A stretch of 64,000 nucleotides of DNA from Deltaproteobacteria bacterium (GCA_023265625.1 JAHFST010000007.1:62001-126000), one strand, 5' to 3'. Positions 43,004 through 52,144 are shown, counted from the stretch's first letter. Made by a program: numbers and translations. Notes: generated by a model not told the origin, from the letters alone.

Positions 43004-43064
43004 CCAGAAAGGTTGCGTACTATTTTACATTTTTTTGATTTTTTTAAAAATAAATTTTGCGGCC

Positions 43065-44060
43065 TTACAACCATTTTTCGGTTTGATACCAATATGCCGT
43101 CTCCTCGGTCCCGGTCTTTAAAGTGTATTTTGGCTGGAAACCTAACAGCTGCTTGGCCTTGCTGATGTCGATGGTCCAGTTTTTTTGGCAGAAGTTACGC
43201 GCCTGCCCGCGATTGAATAACGCAACGCCCTGCGTCAAAATGGCATAGCATTCGGCTAAGTAAGAGGCTCCGTACAGGATATTTTTTGGAATCGGGAGCA
43301 ACAGCAGTTTTTTATGGATGGAGTGCCCAATCCATTGAGCCGCTTCCTCCCACGTGTAATTTTTGTCTTCACCGACATAAAAGGTTTCTCCCACGGACTT
43401 GGGTTGTTCGGCCGCCAGGATGATACCCTGTACCACGTCCAAGGCATGGGCCATATTGACCATACGTCCCCCTCCGGCTGGCAGTGGAAATACCCCCCAC
43501 TTGGCGATCTTGAAGAATTGTAAGACGGCGATATCTCGTGGTCCGTAGATGGCCGGGGGACGGATGATGGTGATCGGTAATCGGTCTTGGTAACGCAGGG
43601 CCACAAGTTCGGCATCCCGCTTGCTTTTCCCATAATCGGTGATCGGGTGGCATGCGTCGGTTTCCTGGGCGGGACCCGGTTCTTGTCGCGGGCCGCGGGC
43701 GGCGAGACTCGTCACGACGACGATCCTTTTTAAGGAAGGATGTTGCAGGCAGGCGTTGAGCACATGGTCTGTGCCGATTGTATTCACCTGATAGTAGGTC
43801 TGCGGGCGTCGTGCTGCGATGACCCCGGCCACATGAAAACAGTAGTCGGCGTGATGCAGCCCCGCATGGAGTCCCTTGAGGTCTGCCTCCACGTCGCCAT
43901 AGTGAAACTGCACCGGTTTGCCGATTAACCAACGCAGGTTGGAATTCTTGCGCAGCAGGACATGGACCTCATGCCCTCGTGCCAGGAGTTGATCGACCAA
44001 ATGGCTGCCGAGAAATCCGGTGGCGCCTGTGACCAGGGAGACGGGCGGCTTGACTTCCAT
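43065..44060 (-). CDS. NAD-dependent epimerase/dehydratase (3beta-HSD-like SDR)
   Basis: An extended short-chain dehydrogenase of 331 residues. Rossmann motif VTGATGFLGSHLVDQL at the N-terminus, then catalytic YGKSKRDAE (YxxxK) and the RPPAIYGPRD segment. A hydrophobic C-terminal part (LLPIPKNILYGASYLAECYAIL) suggests membrane association, as in lipid- or hopanoid-associated SDRs. I used ATG 44060. Divergent from the hydrolase gene; part of a lipid-type cluster with 44099-46164. Confidence 0.9.
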   Translation of the reverse strand: MEVKPPVSLVTGATGFLGSHLVDQLLARGHEVHVLLRKNSNLRWLIGKPVQFHYGDVEADLKGLHAGLHHADYCFHVAGVIAARRPQTYYQVNTIGTDHVLNACLQHPSLKRIVVVTSLAARGPRQEPGPAQETDACHPITDYGKSKRDAELVALRYQDRLPITIIRPPAIYGPRDIAVLQFFKIAKWGVFPLPAGGGRMVNMAHALDVVQGIILAAEQPKSVGETFYVGEDKNYTWEEAAQWIGHSIHKKLLLLPIPKNILYGASYLAECYAILTQGVALFNRGQARNFCQKNWTIDISKAKQLLGFQPKYTLKTGTEETAYWYQTEKWL

Positions 44061-44098
44061 AAGCCCCTGTATGAAGGAGAAGGATCGGGAAAGCAACT

Positions 44099-45103
44099 GT
44101 GGAAGAACCCCAATTAAATTTTATTGATACCTCCGATGGCTGGCAGCTGGCGGTTTACCGTTATCCCGCTCCGGCTCACTCGCGCAAAAAATATCCCGTC
44201 TTGTTGATTCATGGGCTGTCCACGAATCGCTACGATGTTGATTTTCCAAATGCCCGGCTCTCGATGGCAAAATATCTGCGCAGCCAGGGTTTTGATACCT
44301 GGATGGTGGAATTGCGCGGGACCGGCTTGAGTCGCCGCCGCGGTTGGTATCAGCGGATTCGGGCGCGCTGTTTGAGTGATTGGACCTTCGATGATTATAT
44401 TTTTAAGGATCTCCCAACGGTGGCACGGTATTTACGAAAAAAAACCGGCCGGAAAAAAATTCACTGGATAGGCCACAGTTTGGGGGGCACGGTGCTTTAT
44501 GCGGCGTTAGGCACGATGCCACAAACTGGGGCCGCCAGTGCGGTGGTGTTAGGGGCGGGCATGAGCGCCTCGGCGCGGCCTGGTTTTGTGCGCTTGGGGT
44601 TGAAGGCGGATCCCATCCTCAAGTGGTTTCCCTTTCTCCCGCTGGTGGCCATGGCCCGGCTGGGGCGTCCGTTGGCTCATTGGTTGGCAGGTCTTCAGGA
44701 AAATGTCTATTATGCTCGGGAGAATCTCGATAAGAAAACACTGCAGCAGGCCATGAAAATTGCGGTTGAGGATGTCTCGGTGCCGTTATTCATGCAGTTG
44801 CATGATTGGTACAAAAACAATCATTTCTGTTCCCTTGATAAAAAAATTAGTTATCGTGACAACTTAAAAAAGATTCGCACCCCGTTTTTGGTGGGCGCGG
44901 GTTCGGTGGATGGGGTGATTCCTTATCCCGATGTGCATTTCGGTTTTAGGATGTTGGGGGCGCGCAGCAAAAAGATGGTTGTGTTTGGCAAGGAACAGGG
45001 GTGTAAGACGGAGTACGGTCATATTGATCTTGTTTTGGGGAAAAATGCCCCAGATGAGGTTTATCCCGTGGTGGCTGATTGGTTGACGAGACATGATCGA
45101 TAA
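44099..45103 (+). CDS. Alpha/beta hydrolase
   Basis: A 334-residue alpha/beta-hydrolase-fold protein. VLLIHGLSTNRYDVDF forms the oxyanion-hole strand, the nucleophile elbow is IGHSLGGTVLY (Ser in GHSLG), and the acid and His are probably in GAGSVDGVIPYPD and EYGHIDLVLGK. GTG start. Followed 11 bp later by an epimerase, so likely an operon. Lipase/thioesterase-like role inferred. Confidence 0.9.
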   Translation: MEEPQLNFIDTSDGWQLAVYRYPAPAHSRKKYPVLLIHGLSTNRYDVDFPNARLSMAKYLRSQGFDTWMVELRGTGLSRRRGWYQRIRARCLSDWTFDDYIFKDLPTVARYLRKKTGRKKIHWIGHSLGGTVLYAALGTMPQTGAASAVVLGAGMSASARPGFVRLGLKADPILKWFPFLPLVAMARLGRPLAHWLAGLQENVYYARENLDKKTLQQAMKIAVEDVSVPLFMQLHDWYKNNHFCSLDKKISYRDNLKKIRTPFLVGAGSVDGVIPYPDVHFGFRMLGARSKKMVVFGKEQGCKTEYGHIDLVLGKNAPDEVYPVVADWLTRHDR

Positions 45104-45114
45104 GGGGATTTTTT

Positions 45115-46164
45115 ATGGCGCTTTGCCTGGTGACGGGTGCGTGCGGCTTCATGGGGACCCACATGGTGGAGATCCTGCATGCGGCGGGTCATCAGGTGCG
45201 GGCGACCGATTTGGCCGCTGGCTATGACCGGGATGATTGGGAAGTAGGACGTTTTCCGTCGGTGCTCAAGAGGCTTGGGGTCGAGTTCATACCGGCCGAT
45301 ATCTCCCAACCTGATACTCTGCGCCCGTTGATGTCAGGGGTTGAATACCTGTTTCATATCGCCGGAATTTTTAATTATGCCGCCCCTTGGGATCTGCTCT
45401 ATCGAGTGAATGTGCAGGGGAGTCTGAATCTCCTCGAACTGGTTGCCCATCAAGCTACTTTTAAGAAGCTAGTCCTGTGGGGGGCCGGCGGGGTTTATGA
45501 TTTTACCCAAAACCCCGGCCAGACCTCGGTGATTGACGAAGATTTTCCCAAAAAGCCGATTAACAATTATCTCCAGAGCAAGTGGGATCAAGAAGAGGCC
45601 GTCGTGCAGTTTTGCAAGGCGCGGGGGCTGTGCTACAGTGTGGTCCGACCGACCGGCGTCTATGGGCCGCGTGCCATCTATGGGGGCGGCCAGATGATTA
45701 CGGACCCGCTTAAAATGAAGAGGCTCATGGTCCCTCGGAATTTTACGTTTAAGATTCCAACGATTCATGTGCGTGACGTCTGTCGCAGCGCGCTATACTT
45801 GGCTGAACACGCTACAACGGATGGCGAGGCCTATAATCTCAATGATGACAGCCAGACCTCGACGGTGCAGTACATGAAGATGATGTCTGAGATCACCGGC
45901 AAGCCGTTTCGGGAGTTGCCCGCGGTGCCGATTGGTTTGGTGACGGGTTTACTGACACTCAGTGCGATCGTCGGGGCCTGGCGCAAAAAGACATTCGGCG
46001 GCAAACCGCCAAAGTTTGCCAAGGACATGGTTAAACTCTTTGGGCTCGACATCCTCTATAAAAACGACAAGCTCAAACAGACCGGTTTTAAGTTTGAGTA
46101 CCCGCAGTTCAGAGAAGGGTTGAAAGAAACGGTCGATTGGTATCTAAAGGAATTTCCGAAGTAG
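45115..46164 (+). CDS. NAD-dependent epimerase/dehydratase
   Basis: A 349-residue extended SDR with N-terminal VTGACGFMGTHMVEIL, DLA acidic residue after strand 2, IAGIFNYAAPWDLLYRVNVQGSLNLLELV, and RPTGVYGPR. The catalytic Tyr appears in NNYLQSKWDQEEAV (YxxxK: YLQSK). GGGGATTTT precedes the ATG. The paralogue at 43065 lies on the opposite strand. Confidence 0.9.
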   Translation: MALCLVTGACGFMGTHMVEILHAAGHQVRATDLAAGYDRDDWEVGRFPSVLKRLGVEFIPADISQPDTLRPLMSGVEYLFHIAGIFNYAAPWDLLYRVNVQGSLNLLELVAHQATFKKLVLWGAGGVYDFTQNPGQTSVIDEDFPKKPINNYLQSKWDQEEAVVQFCKARGLCYSVVRPTGVYGPRAIYGGGQMITDPLKMKRLMVPRNFTFKIPTIHVRDVCRSALYLAEHATTDGEAYNLNDDSQTSTVQYMKMMSEITGKPFRELPAVPIGLVTGLLTLSAIVGAWRKKTFGGKPPKFAKDMVKLFGLDILYKNDKLKQTGFKFEYPQFREGLKETVDWYLKEFPK

Positions 46165-46210
46165 TTGCAGGAAGGGGGATAGTCCAACATTTATCATTGA
46201 TTGGCCATTT

Positions 46211-46726
46211 TTGATCTTCGTCGGCCTCTTGTTCGGTTACGCCGTCAAGGGGACCCCGACCGGCAGTCTTTACCGGACCCGTGCCTTCTGGTCCGGCTTG
46301 GCGGTCGTCTTTTTCTTTTCGTCCCTCGCCTACTATTCCTATCTGATCTTTCCCGATTGGATGTTCATGTATTTTGCCCGATCAAGCGACATCCCGCGAG
46401 GCATTGTGGGGTTAATATTCTTGGGCTATTTCCTCGCCTACAACTTCGGTTTCTTTCTGAAATTTGACCTGGAAAAGATGGGACGCAAGCCCCCATTGGT
46501 CGTGGCCGCCGTCTGCTTGGCCCTTTCCGGATTGATCATCCTGCCAGTTCGGGACCGCTATCTGAATGTGGGGACGCTTGAGCAGTACTTCGCCGGCCAG
46601 GCGATGCCGTTGAACGATTCCCCAGTGGGCAAGCTAGGCATGTTGATGCCGGTGATGGCCGCCTTGGGGATAGGGCTCTTCCTTTGGTCCCGACGGCAGA
46701 ATAATAATATTATTTCTCGGGCGTAG
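46211..46726 (+). CDS. Multi-pass membrane protein with unusual start
   Basis: A 171-residue or slightly longer protein with about four transmembrane helices (FVGLLFGY, FWSGLAVVFFFSSLAYYSYLIF, GIVGLIFLGYFLAYNFGFF, VVAAVCLALSGLIIL). I see no family. The first usable codon is TTG at 46211, but a strong GAAGGGGG at 46171-46178 lies 32 nt before it. Upstream the frame stays open as FIIDWPF, without ATG or GTG. An ATT/ATC start near 46193-46198 is possible. It follows the epimerase in an apparent operon. Confidence 0.7.
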   Translation: MIFVGLLFGYAVKGTPTGSLYRTRAFWSGLAVVFFFSSLAYYSYLIFPDWMFMYFARSSDIPRGIVGLIFLGYFLAYNFGFFLKFDLEKMGRKPPLVVAAVCLALSGLIILPVRDRYLNVGTLEQYFAGQAMPLNDSPVGKLGMLMPVMAALGIGLFLWSRRQNNNIISRA

Positions 46727-46728
46727 CA

Positions 46729-46756
46729 TTGACAACTTAAAAAAGTTATGTAGAAT
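46729..46756 (+). promoter_or_regulatory. Sigma-70 promoter of ATPase gene
   Basis: TTGACA (46729-46734), 16-nt spacer, TAGAAT (46751-46756). The spacer contains AACTT-AAAA-AAGTT, an inverted repeat that could bind a repressor. Confidence 0.6.
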
Positions 46757-46783
46757 AGAAGTTAGTTTCTGTTTTACATAAAT

Positions 46784-47932
46784 ATGGTAACACGCCTGGC
46801 CAAAAAGCGGTTGGTTCGACTTCTCAAAGACAATCCCGCTGTTTGTCTGATGGGTCCAAGGCAGTGCGGGAAAACGACCTTGGCCAAGGGTTTTGCGGGG
46901 GACTATTTTGACCTGGAACAGGAAGCGGATCGACTCAAGCTGGAGTTGATGTGGGAAGAACTGGTTGCAGGACGGCGACTAGTTATCCTGGATGAAGCGC
47001 AGTCCTATCCCCCCGTTTTTCCCAAATTGCGCGGGGCCATCGATCACCAACGGAAACGACATGGCCGCTTTCTCCTGTTGGGGTCGATTTCTCCCGCCTT
47101 GATGAAAGAGGTTTCGGAGTCATTGGCCGGGAGGTTGGCCCTGTTGGAGTTGACTCCGTTGATCTTGCCGGAGGTCGGTCAAAAGGAAGACTCCCTCTGG
47201 TTCTTTGGCGGATTTCCGGATGGCGGTATTCTGCAACCGCGGAAATATCCCCGCTGGGCCAATGACTATTTAGGGCTCCTCGCGCAACGAGATCTCCCCT
47301 TGTGGGGCTTGCCCGCGACACCGCAGGTGACCTCGCGGCTGTTTAAAATGGTCGCCGCCAGCCATGGCCAGATTTGGAATGCCTCGCAAATCGGCTCAAG
47401 CCTTGGGCTAAATTACCATACCATTGACGGTTATATGAACTATCTGGAAAACACCTTTTTGACACGGCGGTTACCGTCCTATGCGACAAATTTAAAAAAG
47501 CGGATCGTGAAGAGTCCGAAGGTCTACTGGCGGGACTCCGGCCTACTCCATGCCTTGATGAACCTCTCGGGACCGGAGCAGTTGCTCAACCAGCCTTGGG
47601 TGGGGGCCAGCTTCGAGGGGTGGGTGATTGAACAAATCACCACCTTTGCCAAGATGATGGACTTTTCTTGCCAGGACTATTTTTGGCGGACATCCAACGG
47701 GGATGAAATCGATCTTTTATTGGAGACGCCTAGGCATCGCTGGGCCCTAGAGATCAAGCTCTCCGCTTCACCCTCTTTGGGTGATTTCACCAAGCTACGC
47801 AAAAACGCCGCACTGGTGAACGCTGACCAAGTATTTATGATCGCCCGAGTGAAATCGCCCTTGACCCAGGTGAATGAAGGTATTGTTAATCTTGCTTCCT
47901 TTCTAAAGATTCTGGAAGAAAAGGAGAGTTAG
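46784..47932 (+). CDS. DUF4143-type AAA ATPase
   Basis: A 382-residue ATP-binding protein. Walker A GPRQCGKTT, Walker B LVILDEAQ, sensor LLLGSISP, then the C-terminal DUF4143 domain ending in the restriction-endonuclease-like motif FWRTSNGDEIDLLLE...WALEIKLS (D...ExK). Proteins of this COG1373 group are widespread and uncharacterised. A divergent paralogue is at 49072. Confidence 0.9.
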   Translation: MVTRLAKKRLVRLLKDNPAVCLMGPRQCGKTTLAKGFAGDYFDLEQEADRLKLELMWEELVAGRRLVILDEAQSYPPVFPKLRGAIDHQRKRHGRFLLLGSISPALMKEVSESLAGRLALLELTPLILPEVGQKEDSLWFFGGFPDGGILQPRKYPRWANDYLGLLAQRDLPLWGLPATPQVTSRLFKMVAASHGQIWNASQIGSSLGLNYHTIDGYMNYLENTFLTRRLPSYATNLKKRIVKSPKVYWRDSGLLHALMNLSGPEQLLNQPWVGASFEGWVIEQITTFAKMMDFSCQDYFWRTSNGDEIDLLLETPRHRWALEIKLSASPSLGDFTKLRKNAALVNADQVFMIARVKSPLTQVNEGIVNLASFLKILEEKES

Positions 47933-47978
47933 GCTGTACCCTGTTGACAAACCCCTCCCCAAGCGGTCATAGGGAGGG

Positions 47979-48362
47979 ATGCGTTGCATCTTCTGTCACG
48001 AAAAGGCGGGGTTTTTTAAACGGATTTGTCCTGATTGCATCAAGCTAGGACAATCAGTGCAGGAACTCCCGCCCTCGTTTAGTTTTAATGACCTCCTCAA
48101 TGGCATGATGGCGACTGGGGCCACCCAGGAAAAGATCGAGAAATTTTTGGAGGCCGATCCCTATCAGGAAGGGTCGCTTCGCAACCAAGTCACCGCCCGG
48201 ATGACCAATGAGGTCATGGCGGGTTTGGGAATTCCCAGTGATATGGATTTCAAGGGCGTGGCCCAGGTGCGTAAGGATTTGTCTGAGGGCAAGCTCCCCA
48301 GTTTCGAGGAGCAGGAAATACGGGAGATCTCTCAGCTCAAGGATTATCATAGAAAAATTTAA
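47979..48362 (+). CDS. Small zinc-ribbon protein of unknown function
   Basis: A 127-residue protein starting MRCIFCHEKAGFFKRICPDC: CxxC...CxxC pattern for one zinc ribbon. The rest is helical and charged, with FNDLLNGMMATGATQEKIEKFL. No family recognised. The start has AGGGAGG upstream. Confidence 0.75.
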   Translation: MRCIFCHEKAGFFKRICPDCIKLGQSVQELPPSFSFNDLLNGMMATGATQEKIEKFLEADPYQEGSLRNQVTARMTNEVMAGLGIPSDMDFKGVAQVRKDLSEGKLPSFEEQEIREISQLKDYHRKI

Positions 48363-48402
48363 TGGAAAAAGAAAGATGCGGGGAGACGGTGTTTCTAGTG
48401 GT

Positions 48403-48927
48403 CTAATCTAAACTGTAATCTTTCACGGATTCCGTATAGGAAGACCCAGGACCGGGGGGAGTAAGAAACGAGCTTTCGTGATGCATTCGATTTAAATGAA
48501 TCACTGTGCTGTCACTGTCCATAGAAGGTGCGAATCCATCGATATAAAATGCGACTGCATAGTAATCATAAGAAGCGCCCGAAGAAGATTCTGAGCCTTC
48601 AATTTTTAGTCTTTTTTCACCATGAAGCCGTTTGGTGACGTCACCCACCAGGTATGGAAATTTCCTTCTCAATTCTCCCAGAGTCATCGATCCGCCCGCT
48701 TCAAGTAAGGCATCCTTCAATCCTTTTTTTGCCACGGTTTGTGCGTTTGCAGCCATAGTGTCCTTCGCTTGACTACTCGATTTTTGATCGGCAGGGTCGA
48801 TGCCTATTGCATTGCCGGAAAGTATTTTTAGGATGTCCAATACGGTTCTTAAGCTCGACCCATTCGACTGAGCTTCGTTGTTGTCTTGATTTGGAACCCT
48901 GACGCCATTGGATACTGGGGAGATCAT
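48403..48927 (-). CDS. Orphan protein with winged-helix-like segment
   Basis: A 174-residue protein I do not recognise. The N-terminal 60 residues are Ser/Asn/Gln-rich and probably disordered; residues about 75-115 resemble a winged helix (MTLGELRRKFPYLVGDVTKR followed by LHGEKRLKIEG). No signal peptide. A sigma-28-like site with a 17-nt spacer precedes it, together with a GAGG ribosome binding site. Confidence 0.75.
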   Translation of the reverse strand: MISPVSNGVRVPNQDNNEAQSNGSSLRTVLDILKILSGNAIGIDPADQKSSSQAKDTMAANAQTVAKKGLKDALLEAGGSMTLGELRRKFPYLVGDVTKRLHGEKRLKIEGSESSSGASYDYYAVAFYIDGFAPSMDSDSTVIHLNRMHHESSFLTPPGPGSSYTESVKDYSLD

Positions 48928-48942
48928 AGATCCTCACAATCA

Positions 48943-48971
48943 TTATCGATCATTCCTAACCCTCGGGTTGT
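48943..48971 (-). promoter_or_regulatory. Sigma-28-like promoter, 17-nt spacer (weak)
   Basis: On the minus strand ACAA (48971-48968) followed by CCC, 17-nt spacer, ATCGATAA (48950-48943; 6 of 8), 15 nt before the ATG at 48927. Confidence 0.45.
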
Positions 48972-49071
48972 GCGCGCTAAAAATAATCATAATAATAGAA
49001 TTTATTAATGGTTTTATCTTGATTTTAGTCATTTTTTGATTAAAATATACCTGTATTTCATTCAATATTAT

Positions 49072-50394
49072 ATGAAAAGAGACCTAGAAAATAAGGTTCT
49101 TATCCCATGGCGTGGGAAAAAGGATCGGAGACCCCTGCTCCTACGGGGGGCCAGGCAGGTGGGGAAGACTTATCTGGTGCGGGATTTTGCCCAGGCGCAG
49201 TTTGAGCAATTGGTGGAGATCAACTTTGAACTACGCCCCGATCTGATCCCCCTGTTTGACGAACTAGACCCGGCCGTCCTGATCAAAAATTTGAACATCG
49301 TCTTGAATGTTCAGATGACCCCGGGCAAGACCCTGCTTTTTCTCGATGAGATCCAGGCTTGTCCCCGCGCCTTGATGGCCCTGCGCTACTTTTACGAAAA
49401 ATTTCCCGAACTTCATGTGATAGGCGCCGGTTCTCTGCTCGACTTTTGTCTGGAGGATAAAGAGTTTCGGATGCCGGTTGGCAGGGTGCAGTATGCCTAT
49501 CTACAACCCCTGTCATTTCAAGAATTTCTCTCGGTGACCGGACAGCAGCAGCTGCGCGAGGCCCTTGGAGACCTCTCTCTTCAACATCCTTTCCCGGAAA
49601 CAATTCACCGGACATTGTTGAAACAGTTGCGACAGTACCTCTTGATCGGTGGGATGCCGGCTGTGGTGCAGCAGTCGGTGACCGACCCCGTTTCCATGGA
49701 ATATAAGAACCTTCAGACATTGATCTTACAAACCTATCGGGATGATTTTGGCAAATACGCCTCACGTACCAGGCAGTTCTATCTCAGCCGGGTTTTTGCC
49801 ACCGCCCATCAGATGGTTGGTAAGAGGTACAAGTACGCCCATGTTGATCCGGAGAGCCAGTCGCGTGATCTCAAGGAGGCCCTCCTGCTCCTGGAGCGTG
49901 CCGGAGTTATTTATCGGGTGTTAGCCGCCTCCGTCCAGGGGGGGGCGTTGCCTGTGAATGACAAAAAGTTCAAGATCGTCTTTTTGGACGTGGGGTTGAT
50001 GCAACACAGCTTGGGGTTGGAGGCCCAGATCACCATGGCTCCTGATTTCACCTCCCTTTCCTCAGGGGCCCTGGCGGAACAGTTGGTTGGGCAGGAATTG
50101 TTAGCCCAGTCAGACCCTTATGAGGATAGAAAACTCTTTTTTTGGACTCGCGAGAAAAAAAACAGTCAGGCGGAGATTGATTATCTTGCCCGGGTAGACA
50201 ATCAGGTGATTCCAATCGAGGTGAAGGCGGGGCAGACCGGTACCCTAAAGAGTTTGCGGCTCTTCATGGAATCGCACAAAACTCCGTTGGGTGTGAGACT
50301 CGCAACGCACCCTTTGTCCTTTCATGATCAGATCTTGTCGGTTCCCTTGTACGCCGTTGAAGAATTTCCGAGGCTATGTAGAAACCTTCCTTGA
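49072..50394 (+). CDS. DUF4143-type AAA ATPase
   Basis: A 440-residue paralogue of the 46784 protein. Walker A GARQVGKTY, Walker B LLFLDEIQACP, sensor HVIGAGSLLDF, and the C-terminal nuclease-like segment FFWTREKKNSQAEIDYL...IPIEVKAGQ (D...ExK). I used ATG 49072; upstream DNA is very AT-rich. Its stop overlaps the TTGACA of the downstream antitoxin promoter. Confidence 0.9.
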   Translation: MKRDLENKVLIPWRGKKDRRPLLLRGARQVGKTYLVRDFAQAQFEQLVEINFELRPDLIPLFDELDPAVLIKNLNIVLNVQMTPGKTLLFLDEIQACPRALMALRYFYEKFPELHVIGAGSLLDFCLEDKEFRMPVGRVQYAYLQPLSFQEFLSVTGQQQLREALGDLSLQHPFPETIHRTLLKQLRQYLLIGGMPAVVQQSVTDPVSMEYKNLQTLILQTYRDDFGKYASRTRQFYLSRVFATAHQMVGKRYKYAHVDPESQSRDLKEALLLLERAGVIYRVLAASVQGGALPVNDKKFKIVFLDVGLMQHSLGLEAQITMAPDFTSLSSGALAEQLVGQELLAQSDPYEDRKLFFWTREKKNSQAEIDYLARVDNQVIPIEVKAGQTGTLKSLRLFMESHKTPLGVRLATHPLSFHDQILSVPLYAVEEFPRLCRNLP

Positions 50395-50418
50395 CAATTT
50401 AGCTAATATAGCTAAAAT
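50391..50418 (+). promoter_or_regulatory. Promoter with embedded palindromic operator
   Basis: TTGACA (50391-50396), 16-nt spacer, TAAAAT (50413-50418). TTTAGCTA-ATA-TAGCTAAA (50398-50416) fills the spacer as a perfect inverted repeat, so antitoxin binding would block polymerase. Confidence 0.75.
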
Positions 50419-50425
50419 AAGACCC

Positions 50426-50719
50426 ATGAAGGCCCTCCATAAAACCGTGGCTGCGACCGAGATCAAAAACCGTTTTGGTGATTATTTGGGGGAAGTCATC
50501 CATCAAAGGGAGCCTTTGATCATTGAACGGCACGGTCGGCCGGTGGCGGTCCTGTTGGATTACAGCGATTGGGTCCAGGGTGTTGCCGCCGATCAGACAA
50601 AAACCCCCTGGTCGGATGCCTGTGAACAATTGGTCCAAACATTGAAAAAATCGGGACCAAAACAACAGGCCAATAGGGCTGTTGAGCTGATTCGCGCGGT
50701 TCGTGACGAGGAATTTTAG
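50426..50719 (+). CDS. Phd/YefM-family antitoxin
   Basis: A 97-residue antitoxin: KTVAATEIKNRFGDYLGEVIHQREPLIIERHGRPVAVLLDYSDW, the Phd/YefM fold. The C-terminal tail (ANRAVELIRAVRDEEF) probably wraps the toxin. Its stop abuts the PIN toxin ATG with no gap. Autoregulation through the palindrome at 50398 is likely. Confidence 0.9.
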   Translation: MKALHKTVAATEIKNRFGDYLGEVIHQREPLIIERHGRPVAVLLDYSDWVQGVAADQTKTPWSDACEQLVQTLKKSGPKQQANRAVELIRAVRDEEF

Positions 50720-51172
50720 ATGGGTCCGCAGGAACTTTGCCTGGATGCGAACATTTTTTTGGCGGCTTGGTCCCCGGAGGAGCCTTTTCAAGAGGTATCG
50801 TTAAAATTACTCAGACAGATTGAGAGACATCGCATTCCCCTATTTGAGCCGGCCGTTGTCTTGTTTGAGATCACTTCCGTGATACATCGAAAAATCTACT
50901 TGAAGGAGTTGAACCGCGAGTTGGGACAAAAGATGCTGGATCTTTTTCTCGAGCTACCGTTGCTGCTCCTCTGGCAGCCCAAGATCCTGCGCCTGGCCGA
51001 GCGGATGGCGAACGAACTATCGGTTAAGAGGATCAACGATTGTTCCTACCTGGCGGTGGCCTCCGACCGGGATATCCCCCTGGTCACCTTGGATACCCAA
51101 CTCCTAAAAAACGGCCAAAAATTCCTGCGAAAAGTCATGACCCCGGAGTTGGCCCTCAAATCGTTTGGCTAA
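50720..51172 (+). CDS. PIN-domain toxin
   Basis: A 150-residue PIN ribonuclease. Acidic residues: LCLDANIFL (first Asp), VVLFEITSV (Glu), RINDCSYLAVASDRDIPLVTLD (third and fourth). It starts immediately after the Phd-type antitoxin, so the two are co-translated. Confidence 0.9.
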   Translation: MGPQELCLDANIFLAAWSPEEPFQEVSLKLLRQIERHRIPLFEPAVVLFEITSVIHRKIYLKELNRELGQKMLDLFLELPLLLLWQPKILRLAERMANELSVKRINDCSYLAVASDRDIPLVTLDTQLLKNGQKFLRKVMTPELALKSFG

Positions 51173-51176
51173 ATGG

Positions 51177-52070
51177 TCACAATGGGGCAGGCAATCCGGC
51201 CAGGCTCGTGCTTGGCACCGTCAAACCTGGGCATTCGTTGTTTGAGGCGGAGCGTTTGAAAAAACCAAACTTGCCCTGGGCATATTTGATCTTGATGTAG
51301 TCATGGCTCGTTCCGTTCCAGAGCAGTGTTGCGGGGTTGTCCAGTCCCGTGAGATCTACCTTTGAATCATTGATGAGTGACACAGTGCTAGAGGCGGTCT
51401 CTTCACTGATTGAGCCCGTGATATCTTGGAATACGATATTCCCTAAATCGGTATTGTCATAAACATAGGCGGCCCGGAAAGATTGTTCCTTGACGGTGAG
51501 CCCGAGGTAGTAGGGAAAGCCCTGATAGTAGCACCAGGTCCCTTGTAAGGCCTGGGCCGTTGCGCCCAACGGAGCACTGGGAACTGAGGTGGATGCCGAT
51601 CCTGACTCGGGAGACGGGGAACAGTCAAACTCCTTATCCTCCGAGTTGACTTGGATATGGAGCACATCTCCTTGAATATGGACATCCACCCTACTGGAGG
51701 TGTCATCTTGTGCGTCGGTTATTTCGAGGGTGTCGTTGTCGATAGCCTTCCAGGTCCCAGCAGAAGGCTTGGATTTTTTTCCATCCACGGTCACGGTGAG
51801 TTCATAGGTGGACGGTTGAAAACGGATGGAAAATGATATTTTTGCGGCGTCTTCAGGCGGGACAACGATCGCCCCTTCTGGCAAGGGTGTGCCGCAGAGT
51901 TTTTCCAGATCTTGGGCCGCCTGTATGATGTCGGCATTGTCCAATTGATAACTGTCTCGGAAGGTCAAGAGAGCCGTCAAATCCTCACCCGTCGCGATAC
52001 CCCCACCACTGCATTGGATAGTGACGAGGCCCAAGCAGATGAGCATTAGGGTTAAAACGGTTTTTTTCAT
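51177..52070 (-). CDS. Lipoprotein, sigma-28-like regulon candidate
   Basis: A 297-residue exported lipoprotein: MKKTVLTLMLICLGLVTIQC, lipobox VTIQC, then a Gly/Ser start. The mature domain is beta-rich and Ser/Asp-rich; no family recognised. I placed the start at ATG 52070 (GAGGA upstream) because an earlier in-frame GTG at 52109 would lie inside the promoter. Confidence 0.85.
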   Translation of the reverse strand: MKKTVLTLMLICLGLVTIQCSGGGIATGEDLTALLTFRDSYQLDNADIIQAAQDLEKLCGTPLPEGAIVVPPEDAAKISFSIRFQPSTYELTVTVDGKKSKPSAGTWKAIDNDTLEITDAQDDTSSRVDVHIQGDVLHIQVNSEDKEFDCSPSPESGSASTSVPSAPLGATAQALQGTWCYYQGFPYYLGLTVKEQSFRAAYVYDNTDLGNIVFQDITGSISEETASSTVSLINDSKVDLTGLDNPATLLWNGTSHDYIKIKYAQGKFGFFKRSASNNECPGLTVPSTSLAGLPAPL

Positions 52071-52092
52071 GGCAGATTTCCTCAATAAGTGA

Positions 52093-52120
52093 CTATCGGC
52101 CGCTTTCACCGAGGAGTTGC
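52093..52120 (-). promoter_or_regulatory. Sigma-28-like promoter of lipoprotein gene
   Basis: On the minus strand GCAA (52120-52117) followed by CTCC, 16-nt spacer, GCCGATAG (52100-52093; 7 of 8), with a leader carrying GAGGA. Confidence 0.65.
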
Positions 52121-52144
52121 GTCATTTTTGAATGTCTTTTGGAT

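Noticed and set aside
42990-43016. Sigma-28-like site upstream of the PilZ-like gene
   Set aside because: The -35 side (ACGCAACCTTT) is good, but the -10 matches only 3 of 8 bases and overlaps the first ATG. It would need the alternative GTG at 42946, so it is not counted.
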